From positions 62,001 to 126,000 of the forward strand of contig JAPWHR010000001.1 in the NCBI GenBank assembly GCA_027214345.1: a DNA stretch of 64,000 bases. Direction: 5' to 3'. Made by a program: the position numbers and the translations under genes. Below are positions 40,701 to 51,153 of this stretch, piece after piece. This stretch comes from Comamonadaceae bacterium G21597-S1. GTDB taxonomy: Bacteria; Pseudomonadota; Gammaproteobacteria; Burkholderiales; Burkholderiaceae_C. The notes under the pieces are model-generated. The model did not search any database. It had not been told where the DNA came from and saw only the letters and a program-made list of their open reading frames with translations. Positions within the stretch are counted from its first letter, which is position 1. The number at the start of each line of letters is the position of its first letter.

Positions 40701-41456
40701 ATGAACGATCTGAAGGGCAAGGCGGTGCTGATCACCGGGGCTTCCACCGGCATCGGTGCCGGATGTGCATTGGCGCTGGGTGCGTTCGGTGCCAGGGTCG
40801 CGGTGCACTACAACAGCTCCAGCGCCGCGGCCAACGACGTGGTGGCCGCGATCGAGAAGTCCGGCGGCGAAGCCATTGCCGTGCAAGGCGACCTGCGCGA
40901 GAGCGCGCAGTGCGAACGCGTGGTCAACGCGGCGGCCGGTCGCTGGGGACAGATCGACGTGCTGATCAACAACGCCGGTGCGCTGGTGCAGCGGGTGCCG
41001 ATCACCGAGCTGACCGATGCGACGTTCGACGACATCATCAACCTGAACGTGCGCTCGATGATGATGTGCACGAAATACGCGGTCGGTCACATGAAGAACG
41101 GCGGCAGCATCATCAACGTGACCAGCGTGGCCGCGCGCAATGGCGGCGGGCCGGGCGCGTCGATGTATGCCTCGTCCAAGGGCTTCGTCAGCGTGGCCAC
41201 CAAGGGGCTGGCGCGCGAGCTGGTGAGCCGCAACATCCGCGTCAACGCGGTGTCGCCCGGCGTGATCCAGACGCCGTTCCACGAGAAGTTCTCGACCCCG
41301 CAGCAACTCGAGACCATGCGCCAGGGCATTCCGATGGCGCGCCTGGGTTCGGTCGACGAATGTGTCGGCGCCTTCATCTACCTCGCATCGCACCAGCTCT
41401 CGAGTTACGTCACTGGCCAGGTGCTCGAGGTCAACGGCGGGCAATACATGCCCTGA
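40701..41456 (+). CDS. SDR family oxidoreductase
   Basis: Classical short-chain dehydrogenase of 251 aa. The cofactor motif is TGASTGIGAG (about 13-22), then NNAGALVQRVP, the active-site YASSKG (Tyr-x3-Lys, about 155-159) with upstream Ser in VTSVAARNGG, and PGVIQTPFHEKFS. The C-terminus GQVLEVNGGQYMP is typical of 3-oxoacyl-ACP reductase-like SDRs. A His-Tyr-Asn segment after the second strand suggests NADP preference. The substrate is not identifiable. An AAAGGA Shine-Dalgarno precedes the ATG at 40701. Confidence 0.88.
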   Translation: MNDLKGKAVLITGASTGIGAGCALALGAFGARVAVHYNSSSAAANDVVAAIEKSGGEAIAVQGDLRESAQCERVVNAAAGRWGQIDVLINNAGALVQRVPITELTDATFDDIINLNVRSMMMCTKYAVGHMKNGGSIINVTSVAARNGGGPGASMYASSKGFVSVATKGLARELVSRNIRVNAVSPGVIQTPFHEKFSTPQQLETMRQGIPMARLGSVDECVGAFIYLASHQLSSYVTGQVLEVNGGQYMP

Positions 41457-41493
41457 TGCCGGGCGCGCGCGGCAGGCGCGCAGGCGGGGTTCG

Positions 41494-42408
41494 TCAGGCT
41501 TCGGCCGCGTGCCGGCTGCGCTGCGGCGCGGCCGTCGGCGTGTCCACCAGATGGCGCACGCTCAGTGCGCAGATGCGCTGGCACAGCTGGCGACGGAAGG
41601 CGCCGGCATTGGCCGGCGAACTCCCGCCGGCGTGGTGGTTGCGCACCAGCGGATGCTGGCGTGACGACGCGGCGATCGGCACGCCGGCACCGTAGATGCG
41701 GGCCGCGCCCGCCACCACGCCCAGATGCGGGCCCAGGCGCTCGGCCACCGCGTCCGATACCTCGGGCGAGAGACAGGCCACATGGGCCAGGCCACGGACC
41801 GCCATCGCCAGGCCGGCCGGGTCGACGCCGAAGAAGCGCGTGCCGGGGCGATTGGCCAGCGCGATGATGGGCAAGGTCCGCCGGGACGACGACACGTGGG
41901 CCAGGAAATTCTCCAGCTGCTCCGGATCGCTGACGGTGCGCGGCTCGCTGATGACACCCACCGGGCCGTCGACCAGCTCCAAGCGCTCGACCCAGCTGCC
42001 CAGCAAGCGCGGCGGGGCGACCACCAATGGCGTGTCCACCTGTGCCGTGCAGCCCGTCTGTATGGACAACATCGGCGCACCATCGGCGCGGCCGATCTCG
42101 ACATGGGTGACCCAGGTGCGCGAACCGTGGCGTTCGTCGTAGGCCACCGTCATCGCCCAGCCGCCATGGGCCTGGCTGGCCGCGACCAGCTTCTGGCCCG
42201 GCGCGCTGCGGGCGTAGTGGTCGGAGTCCATGCCCGCGGCCGACGGCAGCAGGCGCGGCCACTTGCTGGCCACCCATTGCCACGCCAGGTCGCGCGCCAT
42301 GCGGCCGGTCTGGTCTGCGGGGGTGGCGGCGCGCAGTTGCGCGTACACGACCGGGCGGATGGGAGACGGCGAGGCGTTGCGAGATTCGTGGCTGGTGGAC
42401 AAAGGCAT
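41494..42408 (-). CDS. Uncharacterised 304-aa protein, possible stand-alone accessory domain
   Basis: I cannot assign a named family. The N-terminal half has an aromatic, beta-rich layout (WAMTVAYDERHGSRTWVTHV, about residues 87-106). The C-terminal half has LPIIALANRPGTRFFGVDPA (about 178-197), then GLAHVACL, RLGPHLGVVAGAARIYGAG and, near 250, RQHPLVRNHHAG. That order recalls a segment I have seen in large uncharacterised bacterial proteins, here without the rest. No signal peptide or membrane span. The start ATG at 42408 is chosen over 42528, which adds a weakly coded tail. Codon bias supports a true gene. Confidence 0.6.
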   Translation of the reverse strand: MPLSTSHESRNASPSPIRPVVYAQLRAATPADQTGRMARDLAWQWVASKWPRLLPSAAGMDSDHYARSAPGQKLVAASQAHGGWAMTVAYDERHGSRTWVTHVEIGRADGAPMLSIQTGCTAQVDTPLVVAPPRLLGSWVERLELVDGPVGVISEPRTVSDPEQLENFLAHVSSSRRTLPIIALANRPGTRFFGVDPAGLAMAVRGLAHVACLSPEVSDAVAERLGPHLGVVAGAARIYGAGVPIAASSRQHPLVRNHHAGGSSPANAGAFRRQLCQRICALSVRHLVDTPTAAPQRSRHAAEA

Positions 42409-42550
42409 TCGGTGGGGATGGCTGGACGCAAAAACGACAATCGGCGCATCGAGGCGCCACACGAGTATCGCGCACGCAAGTTGCGGGCCATGCGCCCGGC
42501 ACGATTCTGGTGCGTCCTCCCCAGACATGCCGCGCGGTGGCGGGGCCGGC

Positions 42551-43561
42551 TCAGCGTGGCGGCGGCAGCGGCTCCCCCCAAGCGCGATGCCACAACCAGG
42601 GCAGGGCGCGCGACAGGTCGGGCCGCATCCCCACCTGTTCGACCCTGGCCAGCGGAACCGGCGGGCTGTTGCGCTGCGCCACCGCGAAGGTGAAGGTGTA
42701 GGCGGGCTCCTGGCCCATGCGCAGGTCGCTGATCAGGATGCGGGAACCATCCTGGTGCAGCTTGTAGAAGCCGTGGCTGAAGGCCATGATGCGCTGCACG
42801 CCGTCGATGGGCGGCAACTCGCGCGCCAGCGCGGCACCCTGGTCGAAGCGGTCGAGCGTGACCGTGGGGCTGGCATCGAGCAGCGAATAGAAACCTTCGC
42901 GGTAGTGGCCGCCCTCGACCACCAGCACGCGCCACAACACCGAGTTGAAGGCGGTGGGCGACACCAGGATGCGTTCGGCCTGCAGGCCTTGTTGCGCCAG
43001 CGAGGCACGGGTGATGCGCTCGACATGCTGCTGCGCGACGAAGGTCCAGCCGAGATAGGCGGTGCTCACGGCCAGGCCGATGACATTGGCCGCCATCCCC
43101 CGGCCGCCACCGCGGCTCGCCAGGGCCCAGATGCCGCCGATCAGCAGCGGCACCGTGTACAGCGGATCGACGATGAAGATGCTGGCCACGCCATACGGGT
43201 GGTCCGTGAACGGCAGCCCCAGCTGCGTGCCATAGACCGTCATCGCGTCGAGCAGCGGGTGGGTGATGAGCACCAGCCACATGGCCAGCCACCAGCGTCG
43301 CCACAGCGGCCACTCGCCGCTGAGCCTGGCCACGAGGGCAGCGAAGGGCAGCGAGAACAGCGTCAACCAGAATGGCGCATGGGTCTCGGCGCGGTGCAGC
43401 ACCATGTTGCGGATCGGATCGCCATGGTCGATGAGCACGTCGAGATCGGGCAGTGTGCCGGCCACGGCACCCCAGGCCGCGGCCTTCCACACGGCCGTGC
43501 GCCGGCCCATCACCGCCACGCCGATGGCCGCGCCGAGCGCGAGCTGAGACAGGGAATCCAT
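42551..43561 (-). CDS. Membrane-bound metal-dependent hydrolase (YdjM/DUF457-like)
   Basis: Protein of 336 aa. It opens [19 protein letters not shown], then [20 protein letters not shown] and [10 protein letters not shown], with [16 protein letters not shown] (His/Asp metal ligands) near 105, and spans around 15, 75 and 135-160. This is the LexA-binding, inner-membrane metal-dependent hydrolase (YdjM) pattern. The C-terminal half is soluble. The ATG at 43561 is favoured over one 21 nt upstream. It is divergent from yceH. Confidence 0.82.
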   Translation of the reverse strand: MDSLSQLALGAAIGVAVMGRRTAVWKAAAWGAVAGTLPDLDVLIDHGDPIRNMVLHRAETHAPFWLTLFSLPFAALVARLSGEWPLWRRWWLAMWLVLITHPLLDAMTVYGTQLGLPFTDHPYGVASIFIVDPLYTVPLLIGGIWALASRGGGRGMAANVIGLAVSTAYLGWTFVAQQHVERITRASLAQQGLQAERILVSPTAFNSVLWRVLVVEGGHYREGFYSLLDASPTVTLDRFDQGAALARELPPIDGVQRIMAFSHGFYKLHQDGSRILISDLRMGQEPAYTFTFAVAQRNSPPVPLARVEQVGMRPDLSRALPWLWHRAWGEPLPPPR

Positions 43562-43670
43562 GGCGGGCATTCTGCCAGCCATGGCCGCGACGCCGCAGCT
43601 TGCGGGGTATTGCCGGGGGCCGCGCGTGGCGCCCGGCGCGTCCTACAATGATCCGAGGCGCGGCCGCACC

Positions 43671-44393
43671 ATGGCTGCCATGCAACATCCGGAGACGATG
43701 GACGACACCTCGACGATTCCCGCGGTACCTCGGCAGACCGTGCTGACGCTGGTCCAGGCCCGCGTGCTGGGCACCTTGATGGAGAAGGCCCGCACGGTGC
43801 CCGACAGTTATCCGCTGTCGCTCAATGCCTTGCTGACCGGCTGCAACCAGAAGACCAGCCGCGAACCGATCATGTCGCTGGACGAGGCCGCGCTGGCCTC
43901 GGCGCTGGACGAGCTGCGCGCGCTCGCGCTGGTACGCGAGAGCAGTGGCGGTCGCACGGTGCGGTATGCGCACAACTTCCAGCGCGGCATCGGCGTGTTC
44001 GAACAGGCCGCGGTGCTGCTGGGCATGCTGATGTTGCGCGGTCCGCAGACCGCCGGCGAATTGCGGCTCAACACCGAACGCTGGTATCCGTTTGCCGACA
44101 TCTCCTCGGTCGAGGGTTTCCTCGAGGAACTGCTGGAGCGTTCGGACGAAAAAGGCGGACCGCTGGTGGTCAAGTTGCCGCGCGCTCCCGGCACGCGCGA
44201 GCAGCGATGGGCGCACCTGCTTTGCGGGCCGCTCGACATGACCGCCGCCGAACCTGGGGCGGCGCCGGATGCGCCGGGCAGCGCCGCGCGGATCGAGCGG
44301 CTCGAGGCGGAGGTCGCCGCGTTGCGGCAGGTCGTCGAGCGGCTGTGCGCCGAACTCGGCGTGGCCCCGCCGCCGGCACAGGTTGCGCCATGA
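43671..44393 (+). CDS. YceH family protein (DUF480)
   Basis: Protein of 240 aa with two winged-helix units. Conserved: [21 protein letters not shown] (about 21-41), [40 protein letters not shown] and [16 protein letters not shown]-terminal coiled coil ([19 protein letters not shown]) ends it. YceH is widely conserved, of unknown molecular function. Starts at 43671, 43680 or 43698 are all in frame; 43671 is given as the longest supported. Confidence 0.88.
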   Translation: MAAMQHPETMDDTSTIPAVPRQTVLTLVQARVLGTLMEKARTVPDSYPLSLNALLTGCNQKTSREPIMSLDEAALASALDELRALALVRESSGGRTVRYAHNFQRGIGVFEQAAVLLGMLMLRGPQTAGELRLNTERWYPFADISSVEGFLEELLERSDEKGGPLVVKLPRAPGTREQRWAHLLCGPLDMTAAEPGAAPDAPGSAARIERLEAEVAALRQVVERLCAELGVAPPPAQVAP

Positions 44394-44439
44394 CGGCTGC
44401 AACAACGACCCGCCATCACCAACGCCGGGAACCGCGCTG

Positions 44440-44745
44440 ATGCCGACCTATCCACCGACCACATCGGCCCGCGTCGTATGGCTGTCGGGCCTGGCGGTAC
44501 TGTTGCTGTCGTTGTGGCTGCAGATGCAGATGTGGCTGGTCGTGTTCGGATTCGCGCAGGTGGGCGCCGGTGGCGGCGAAACCATGGTGGCACTGTTCGT
44601 CGGACTGCCGGCGCTGCTGGTGGCCACCGTGCTGCTGGGCCTGAGTAGCATGGTCCAGACCTGGCGCAACTGGTTGTCCCTGTTGTCGTTTCGCATCGCG
44701 CTGGCGCTGTGCGCGGCCTGGGTGGTCCTGTTCCTTGCCGGCTGA
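44440..44745 (+). CDS. Small membrane protein of unknown function
   Basis: A 101-aa protein with three hydrophobic stretches (about 12-40, 47-68, 80-100) and few charged residues. It follows yceH by 46 bp in the same direction. No recognised family. The coding pattern and the immediately following gene support it as real. Confidence 0.6.
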   Translation: MPTYPPTTSARVVWLSGLAVLLLSLWLQMQMWLVVFGFAQVGAGGGETMVALFVGLPALLVATVLLGLSSMVQTWRNWLSLLSFRIALALCAAWVVLFLAG

Positions 44746-44815
44746 TACCTGCGCGCGCGGCGCCGGCACGGTCGCCGCGGCGGATAATCCGTCATTCGTC
44801 CACCGGGAGTCCCGC

Positions 44816-45211
44816 ATGTTGCGTCTGTTGTTGTTTCTTGTGCTGGCCTTGTCCGGTAGTACGGCCATGGCCGACTGGATCAAGGTGGCCGAGGCGTCCG
44901 AGGGCAAGGTCAGCCACTACATCGACCCGGCCACCTTGCGCCGGATGGGCTCGCTGATGCAGGTCGTGACGCTCACCGATTACCAGCAGGCGCAGGTGAT
45001 CTCGGAAACCCAGCGATTCATGTCGGTGAAGATGCAGGATGAGTTCAACTGCGCCACGCGCAGCGGCCGGCACCTGAGCCTGGTGGCGCTGGCCGGCAAC
45101 ATGGGCACCGGCTCCATCGTGGCCAGCGAGAGCGCTGCGGCGCCGGAACGCGCGATCGTTGCCGGCACCGCCGACGAGGAGATGTGGAAACATGTGTGCG
45201 GCGAAAAGTGA
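44816..45211 (+). CDS. Secreted protein with surface-adhesin E-like domain
   Basis: A 131-aa exported protein with signal peptide MLRLLLFLVLALSGSTAMA cleaved before DW. The mature part reads DWIKVAEASEGKVSHYIDPA, then RRMGSLMQVVTLTDYQQAQ and CATRSGRHL, ending EEMWKHVCGEK. The W-x-x-V...YID..T.RR.G...V..L.DY pattern is that of the Adhesin_E/CpsB-like family, common in beta- and gammaproteobacteria and not necessarily adhesive. The two cysteines probably pair. A GGGAG Shine-Dalgarno precedes the ATG. Confidence 0.8.
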   Translation: MLRLLLFLVLALSGSTAMADWIKVAEASEGKVSHYIDPATLRRMGSLMQVVTLTDYQQAQVISETQRFMSVKMQDEFNCATRSGRHLSLVALAGNMGTGSIVASESAAAPERAIVAGTADEEMWKHVCGEK

Positions 45212-45359
45212 GCGTGTGACGCCCCCGTGAGCGGCCCTTTTCGCATCCTGGGTCAAGCGCCCGGATGACGGCTTGACGCCCGCCAGGCCAGTACTGGCGC
45301 GGCGTTTGACGTGCACCCCGAATCGGTGGACCATACGGGTTCACAGGAAGGAGGTTGCC

Positions 45360-45518
45360 GTGCCGCACACCCAGTACCACCCCCATGACGTACCCACGCC
45401 CGAGCCCGAGGATGAAGCGGATTTCGAACTGACCGCGGACGACCGGCACGATGGACTGGTGCCGCCCGACATTTCCGACGACCCGGAGCATGACCGCCTG
45501 ATCGACCCGGAGGACTGA
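45360..45518 (+). CDS. Acidic 52-aa microprotein
   Basis: Starts at GTG 45360, six bases after the very strong Shine-Dalgarno AGGAAGGAGG (45344-45353). The product is short, rich in Asp, Glu, Pro and His (TPEPEDEADFEL, PPDISDDPEHDRLIDPED), with no hydrophobic segment; it is likely disordered. The strong ribosome binding site is the main evidence that it is translated. Nothing in it suggests a function. Confidence 0.5.
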   Translation: MPHTQYHPHDVPTPEPEDEADFELTADDRHDGLVPPDISDDPEHDRLIDPED

Positions 45519-45632
45519 TGGCCTGCGGTGCGCTGCGGGTGCCGGCATTGCGATGAAAGATCCTGCCCGCCTCCCGCGACCTACATGCCAGGTGTCCTGC
45601 AACCCGGCAGGAAACGAACCGAAAGGCATGCC

Positions 45633-46127
45633 ATGGATCGACGTACCCTTTTGACCGTGCTGAGCAGCATCGGGCTGCTGCGGACCACCAGCGCCGCAAC
45701 CGGTGTGCCGGCCGCCGCGCCGGCGCCCGCCATCGAACCGCTGCGACTCAGCGATGCACAGTGGAAGCAGCGCCTGACGCCGGCGCAGTACCGTGTATTG
45801 CGCCAGGAAGGCACGGAGCCCCCAGGCTCGAGCCCGCTGGACCGCGAGAAACGCGCCGGCATCTTCCATTGCGCAGGATGCGACCTGCCGTTGTTCTCGT
45901 CCGACGCCAAGTACGACAGCGGCACCGGTTGGCCCAGCTTCTTCCAGTCGCTGCCCGGTGCGGTCGGCACGCGGACCGACTACAAGCTGCTGTTCCCGCG
46001 CACCGAATACCACTGCGCGCGTTGCGAGGGGCACCAGGGCCATGTGTTCGGCGACGGCCCGCCGCCGACCGGCAAGCGGTATTGCAACAACGGCGTGGCG
46101 CTGGTGTTTGTGGCCGCGTCCGCGTGA
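45633..46127 (+). CDS. msrB: Peptide-methionine (R)-S-oxide reductase MsrB, exported form
   Basis: Reduces methionine-R-sulfoxide. The 164-aa product has zinc-binding pairs CAGC (HCAGCDLPLF) and CARC (YHCARCEGHQGHVF), GTGWPSFFQSL, and the catalytic Cys in GKRYCNNGVAL. The N-terminus MDRRTLLTVLSSIGLLRTT resembles a twin-arginine signal (with RR and a short hydrophobic core), so the enzyme is probably periplasmic. The ATG at 45633 is needed for this signal. Confidence 0.9.
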   Translation: MDRRTLLTVLSSIGLLRTTSAATGVPAAAPAPAIEPLRLSDAQWKQRLTPAQYRVLRQEGTEPPGSSPLDREKRAGIFHCAGCDLPLFSSDAKYDSGTGWPSFFQSLPGAVGTRTDYKLLFPRTEYHCARCEGHQGHVFGDGPPPTGKRYCNNGVALVFVAASA

Positions 46128-46270
46128 ATGCACCCGGCCGCTGACACCACCACCGACGGCGCCTCGCGTACGGGCGGGCGTCGCCTGTTCGGGCGCATGC
46201 GGTTGCCCTGTAGGCGGCTTGTGCCGACAATGGCCGCAGGAGGTGGCGCATACCGCCATATCGCGCAGTC

Positions 46271-46966
46271 GTGAAAACAGTCCTGATCACTGGAGCCAAC
46301 CGGGGCATCGGCCTCGGACATGCGCGGCGTTTCGCCGAGCGCGGCGTGGCGGTGTTCGCCACGGCCCGCAGCATCGACGCCGACGATGAACTGCATCGAC
46401 TGGCACATGCCCACAACGGCCGCTTCACCGTATTGCATTACGACGCGGCCGATCCGGACGCGCCGGCGCAGCTGAAGGCGGCGCTCGGCGACACCCCGGT
46501 CGACCTGCTGCTGGCCAACGCCGGTGCCACCGGCGAATCAGGCCAGGCCCTGGGCAACATCCATGTCGACGGCGTGCTGGACCTGATCCGCATCAACGCG
46601 CTGGCGCCGCTGAAACTGGTCGAGGCGCTGGTCTACAACATCAGCTTGTCCGGGCGCAAGCTGGTGGCGCTGCAGTCCAGCCGCATGGGTTCTATCGGCA
46701 GCAACACGACGGGCGGCAGCTACGAATACCGCTTGTCCAAGGTCGCCGTCAACATGATTGCCCGCAATCTTGCGAACGACCTCGCGCCGCGCGGCGTGAC
46801 GGTCGTGGCCCTGCATCCGGGCTGGGTCAAGACGCGCATGGGGGGGCAGGCCGCGACCATCGACGTCGAGACCGCGGTGGCCGGGCAGCAGCAGCTGTTC
46901 GACGCCGCGGGGCCGGCGCACAGTGGGCGGTTCTTCAACTACGACGGCAGCGAACTGCCGTGGTGA
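46271..46966 (+). CDS. SDR family oxidoreductase, C-factor-like
   Basis: Short-chain dehydrogenase of 231 aa. Cofactor motif TGANRGIGLGHARRFAERG (about 7-25), LLANAGATGES, YRLSKVAVNMIARNL (catalytic Tyr and Lys) and HPGWVKTRMGGQAATID. The lack of a glycine-rich C-terminal VDGG motif and the HPGWV.T.MGG block resemble CsgA/C-factor-type SDRs. The start is GTG at 46271. The substrate is unknown. Confidence 0.85.
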   Translation: MKTVLITGANRGIGLGHARRFAERGVAVFATARSIDADDELHRLAHAHNGRFTVLHYDAADPDAPAQLKAALGDTPVDLLLANAGATGESGQALGNIHVDGVLDLIRINALAPLKLVEALVYNISLSGRKLVALQSSRMGSIGSNTTGGSYEYRLSKVAVNMIARNLANDLAPRGVTVVALHPGWVKTRMGGQAATIDVETAVAGQQQLFDAAGPAHSGRFFNYDGSELPW

Positions 46967-47023
46967 ACGCGGGCCGGTGCTGACGGCGTCAGCGCCCGGC
47001 GCGGCGCGATCGCCTTGCCGGCG

Positions 47024-47218
47024 TCAGCCCGACTTGCCCGCGCGTGGCCCCAGGAAGAACCACAAGGCGAGGCCGAGCAGCGGCAGCAGCACCACGGCGA
47101 CGATCCAGATGAGTTTCTTCTCGTTCGAGACCGTGCTCTGGAAGATGTTGATCACCGCCCAGATGTCGCCGACCAGGATCAGCACGCCAAAAAGTCCGCC
47201 GAAGCTGTTGTTCATCAT
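47024..47218 (-). CDS. PLDc_N domain mini-protein
   Basis: A 64-aa membrane protein: MMNNSFGGLFGVLILVGDIW, a polar loop (STVSNEKKLIW), a second span (IVAVVLLPLLGLALWFFLGP) and a basic end. This is the phospholipase-D-nuclease N-terminal (PLDc_N) module occurring alone, common in proteobacteria; the function of such stand-alone forms is unknown. Tandem ATGs at 47218 and 47215 are both possible starts. Confidence 0.8.
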   Translation of the reverse strand: MMNNSFGGLFGVLILVGDIWAVINIFQSTVSNEKKLIWIVAVVLLPLLGLALWFFLGPRAGKSG

Positions 47219-47433
47219 GGTTGTGATTCCCTTGTGCTGGTTGGTGGTCCGCGAGCGCGCAGGCCCGCAGCGGGTCGCGCCGCCGCGGCAGCACGGCGTC
47301 GCAGCGACAAGCCTAGCATGGGTCGCGCCGACAGCGCACAGGAAGATGCGCTGGCCGCATACCGGCATGCGAAAACGGCGATGCAACTGCGCTGCGCATT
47401 GACGCCACCGACGGCCCTGGCGATCATCGTGGC

Positions 47434-48027
47434 ATGGACGTCGCGCATCCGGAATATCCCAGCTTCGCCGCCCTTGCCGCGGCCCGTCATGAAGGGCGCG
47501 ACTATATCCGCCGCTACCGCTTCCAGGCCCGATCGCGTGTGGCCATCATCGCGCCGCACGGCGGGCGCATCGAGCCGCATACCGACCAGATCGCGGCCGA
47601 CATCGCCGGCGCCGACTTCAGCCTGTACACGTTCCGTTCGTTGCTGTCGCGCGCGCAGGCCAACCTGCACATCACCAGCCACCACTTCGACGACCCGGCG
47701 TGTATCGATCCGCTGTCGCGCCACCCGTACGTGGTGACCGTGCACGGCTGCCGGGTCGATGGCGAAAAGGCCTTGCTCGGCGGGCTGGACACGGAGTTGC
47801 TGGCAGACCTCGCCGATGCGATCCGCGATGCCGGATTCGCCGTGCAGACCGATGGCCACCGTTTTCCCGGGCGGCATCCGCGCAACGTCTGCAACCGGGG
47901 TGCGCGCGCCTGCGGCGTGCAAATGGAACTGTCGCCGTTGTTGCGCAGGAGCCTGCGGCGTGGCGACTTCGTGGAGGCGGTGCGCGCGGTGCTGGTGGCG
48001 CGGCAACGCGTGAATCCGGTCGGCTGA
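47434..48027 (+). CDS. Poly-gamma-glutamate hydrolase family protein
   Basis: Zinc-dependent hydrolase of 197 aa, resembling phage-type poly-gamma-glutamate depolymerases (PghP/YndL). Motifs: AIIAPHGGRIEPHTDQIAAD (about 38-57, zinc His and Glu), LHITSHHFDDP (second His, about 79), VTVHGCRVDGEKALLGG and CNRGARACGVQMELSPLLR (terminal Glu). No signal peptide is seen. The start is an ATG with a weak Shine-Dalgarno. It is convergent with groEL. The substrate could be PGA of phages or competitors, or another gamma-linked peptide. Confidence 0.82.
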   Translation: MDVAHPEYPSFAALAAARHEGRDYIRRYRFQARSRVAIIAPHGGRIEPHTDQIAADIAGADFSLYTFRSLLSRAQANLHITSHHFDDPACIDPLSRHPYVVTVHGCRVDGEKALLGGLDTELLADLADAIRDAGFAVQTDGHRFPGRHPRNVCNRGARACGVQMELSPLLRRSLRRGDFVEAVRAVLVARQRVNPVG

Positions 48028-48030
48028 ACG

Positions 48031-48057
48031 AAAAAGCCCCCGGTGTTCGACCGGGGG
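48031..48057 (-). terminator. Intrinsic terminator after groEL
   Basis: On the minus strand, a perfect 8-bp stem (CCCCCGGT with ACCGGGGG, five-base loop) is followed by CTTTTT. It lies 78 bp past the groEL stop. Confidence 0.8.
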
Positions 48058-48134
48058 GTGCGTGTTCCGGCGGCTTGCAGCGGGCCGCCGCCGGGGTGCG
48101 AGCGCGCTCGCTGGCGCGCTCGCGGATGGAGCGA

Positions 48135-49787
<1,653 letters not shown>

Positions 49788-49823
49788 TCATGAATCAACA
49801 GGGTGTGACGGGACCTGCCGGCC

Positions 49824-50144
49824 TCAGGCGGCCTTGCGCAGCTGGCCGGCGGGTTTGTCCTCGAGGATGCCGAGCACCTCTTCCTCGCGCAGCACCAGCA
49901 GTTCCTCGCCGTCGACCTTGACGGTCTGGCCGGTGTACTTGCCGAACAACACCCGTTCGCCCGGCTGGACCTGCAGCGGCCGGATGCTGCCGTCCTGCAG
50001 CAGGCGGCCGTTGCCCACCGCGATCACCTCGCCCTGCTCGGGCTTTTCATTGACGGAATCCGGGATCACGATACCCGCGGCGGTCTGCCGTTGCTGGTCG
50101 ATCCGCTTGACGATGATCCGGTCGTAAAGGGGACGAATTTCCAT
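49824..50144 (-). CDS. groS: Co-chaperonin GroES, C-terminally extended
   Basis: Lid of the GroEL chamber, 106 aa against the usual 95-97. [20 protein letters not shown] opens it; the mobile loop GIVIPDSV follows, then [30 protein letters not shown] and a ten-residue tail ([11 protein letters not shown]) beyond the normal end. Shine-Dalgarno AGGAGA precedes the ATG at 50144. groEL starts 63 bp downstream, so they form one operon with a sigma-32-like promoter upstream. Confidence 0.95.
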   Translation of the reverse strand: MEIRPLYDRIIVKRIDQQRQTAAGIVIPDSVNEKPEQGEVIAVGNGRLLQDGSIRPLQVQPGERVLFGKYTGQTVKVDGEELLVLREEEVLGILEDKPAGQLRKAA

Positions 50145-50247
50145 GACGAAATCTCCTGTTCAAGATCAGATGAAAGTCGAATGCCGTTGCCGCCGGGCGC
50201 CGCCCGGCGACACCGTGTGCCGACCCGCCAGGGGTCGACGGGAATCG

Positions 50248-50276
50248 ATGTAGTGGCGCCGCGCGGATTTTTCAAG
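50248..50276 (-). promoter_or_regulatory. Sigma-32-like heat-shock promoter of groES-groEL
   Basis: On the minus strand CTTGAAA (50270-50276) is followed after 13 bp by CCACTACAT (50248-50256), compared with CTTGAAA-N13-14-CCCCATNT for RpoH promoters. The -35 is exact and the -10 partial. No CIRCE inverted repeat is seen in the spacer, arguing against HrcA control. Confidence 0.5.
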
Positions 50277-50332
50277 AGGTTTTTTTTGCGGCCCGCGCCG
50301 CCGGCGCGAAGCTCAGGCGCGGATGCGCCGGA

Positions 50333-50977
50333 TCACGGCAGCACCAGGCGCTGGCTGCGTCCGAGCCGGTACCGGGTGCGCGACACCCGCGTGCCGACCC
50401 GGGGCTCGGCAAGCACCGGGCAGGGCGGGGCGCGGCCGCCGTCCTCGTGCAGGCTGTCGTCGCCGCCGACGTCGCGCCACAAGCCGTTCTTGACCGGCCG
50501 GAATTGCCAGCGCACATAACCGACGCGGGCCCCGAGTTGCATCAGGTCCATGCGGTCGGGTGCCTCGGCCACCAGGTGGTCTTCGCTGCCGGGGTCGAAG
50601 GGATCGTCGGCGAACGCCTGCCGGCAGGCATGCGCCTCGCGCTCGGAGCTGCCGACGGTGTTGCAACCGCGGTGCTCCTCGCGCACCAGGTCCCAGGCGC
50701 CGAACTGCCAGGCCGCATCGAGCATGGCGTGGTCCAGGCTGGCCATCTCGCGCCACGCGTCGCTGACCTGCAACGCCGAACCCGGCACCGGCCTGGCCGG
50801 CGGCCGGCGCGAGGCCACGGGCGCCGAGGCCGACGCATGCGCGTCGTGGGCAAAACCATGCCAATGCAGCACCAGCAGCACCGGTGTGTTGGCACGGGGC
50901 ACCGCGGTGAGCGAGACAGCGACCATCGGCAGGCCGACCGCGTCGACCTGGTCGCGAATCCTTCCGAATACATCCAT
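50333..50977 (-). CDS. Hypothetical protein
   Basis: A 214-aa soluble protein opening MDVFGRIRDQVDAVGLPMVA, with LLVLHWHGFAHDAHASASAP and a tryptophan-rich C-terminal part (YVRWQFRPVKNGLWRDVGGD). I recognise no family. Two ATGs nine bases apart compete: 50977 is ten bases from GGAGG (50988-50992), whereas 50986 is only one base away, so 50977 is preferred. It lies upstream of groES in the same direction. Confidence 0.55.
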   Translation of the reverse strand: MDVFGRIRDQVDAVGLPMVAVSLTAVPRANTPVLLVLHWHGFAHDAHASASAPVASRRPPARPVPGSALQVSDAWREMASLDHAMLDAAWQFGAWDLVREEHRGCNTVGSSEREAHACRQAFADDPFDPGSEDHLVAEAPDRMDLMQLGARVGYVRWQFRPVKNGLWRDVGGDDSLHEDGGRAPPCPVLAEPRVGTRVSRTRYRLGRSQRLVLP

Positions 50978-51153
50978 GCGCGACATTCCTCCACAGGCGT
51001 CGCGAAAATCTAGCAAAAACCGGGGCCGCTTGGCAAGACCCGCCGGACCCGTGGCGCGGTCGTCCCGCCACCGTGGCGTCGCGCGGCCGGATTTGCGGCG
51101 GCCATGCGATTGGCATAGACTGGCCGCGGGTAATTGCCGAGCCCGTCCATTCC

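Noticed and set aside
47318..47433. Possible short gene starting ATGGGTCGC before the PGA hydrolase gene
   Set aside because: The frame continues as an Arg/Ser/Thr-rich shadow through the next gene and has no ribosome binding site.
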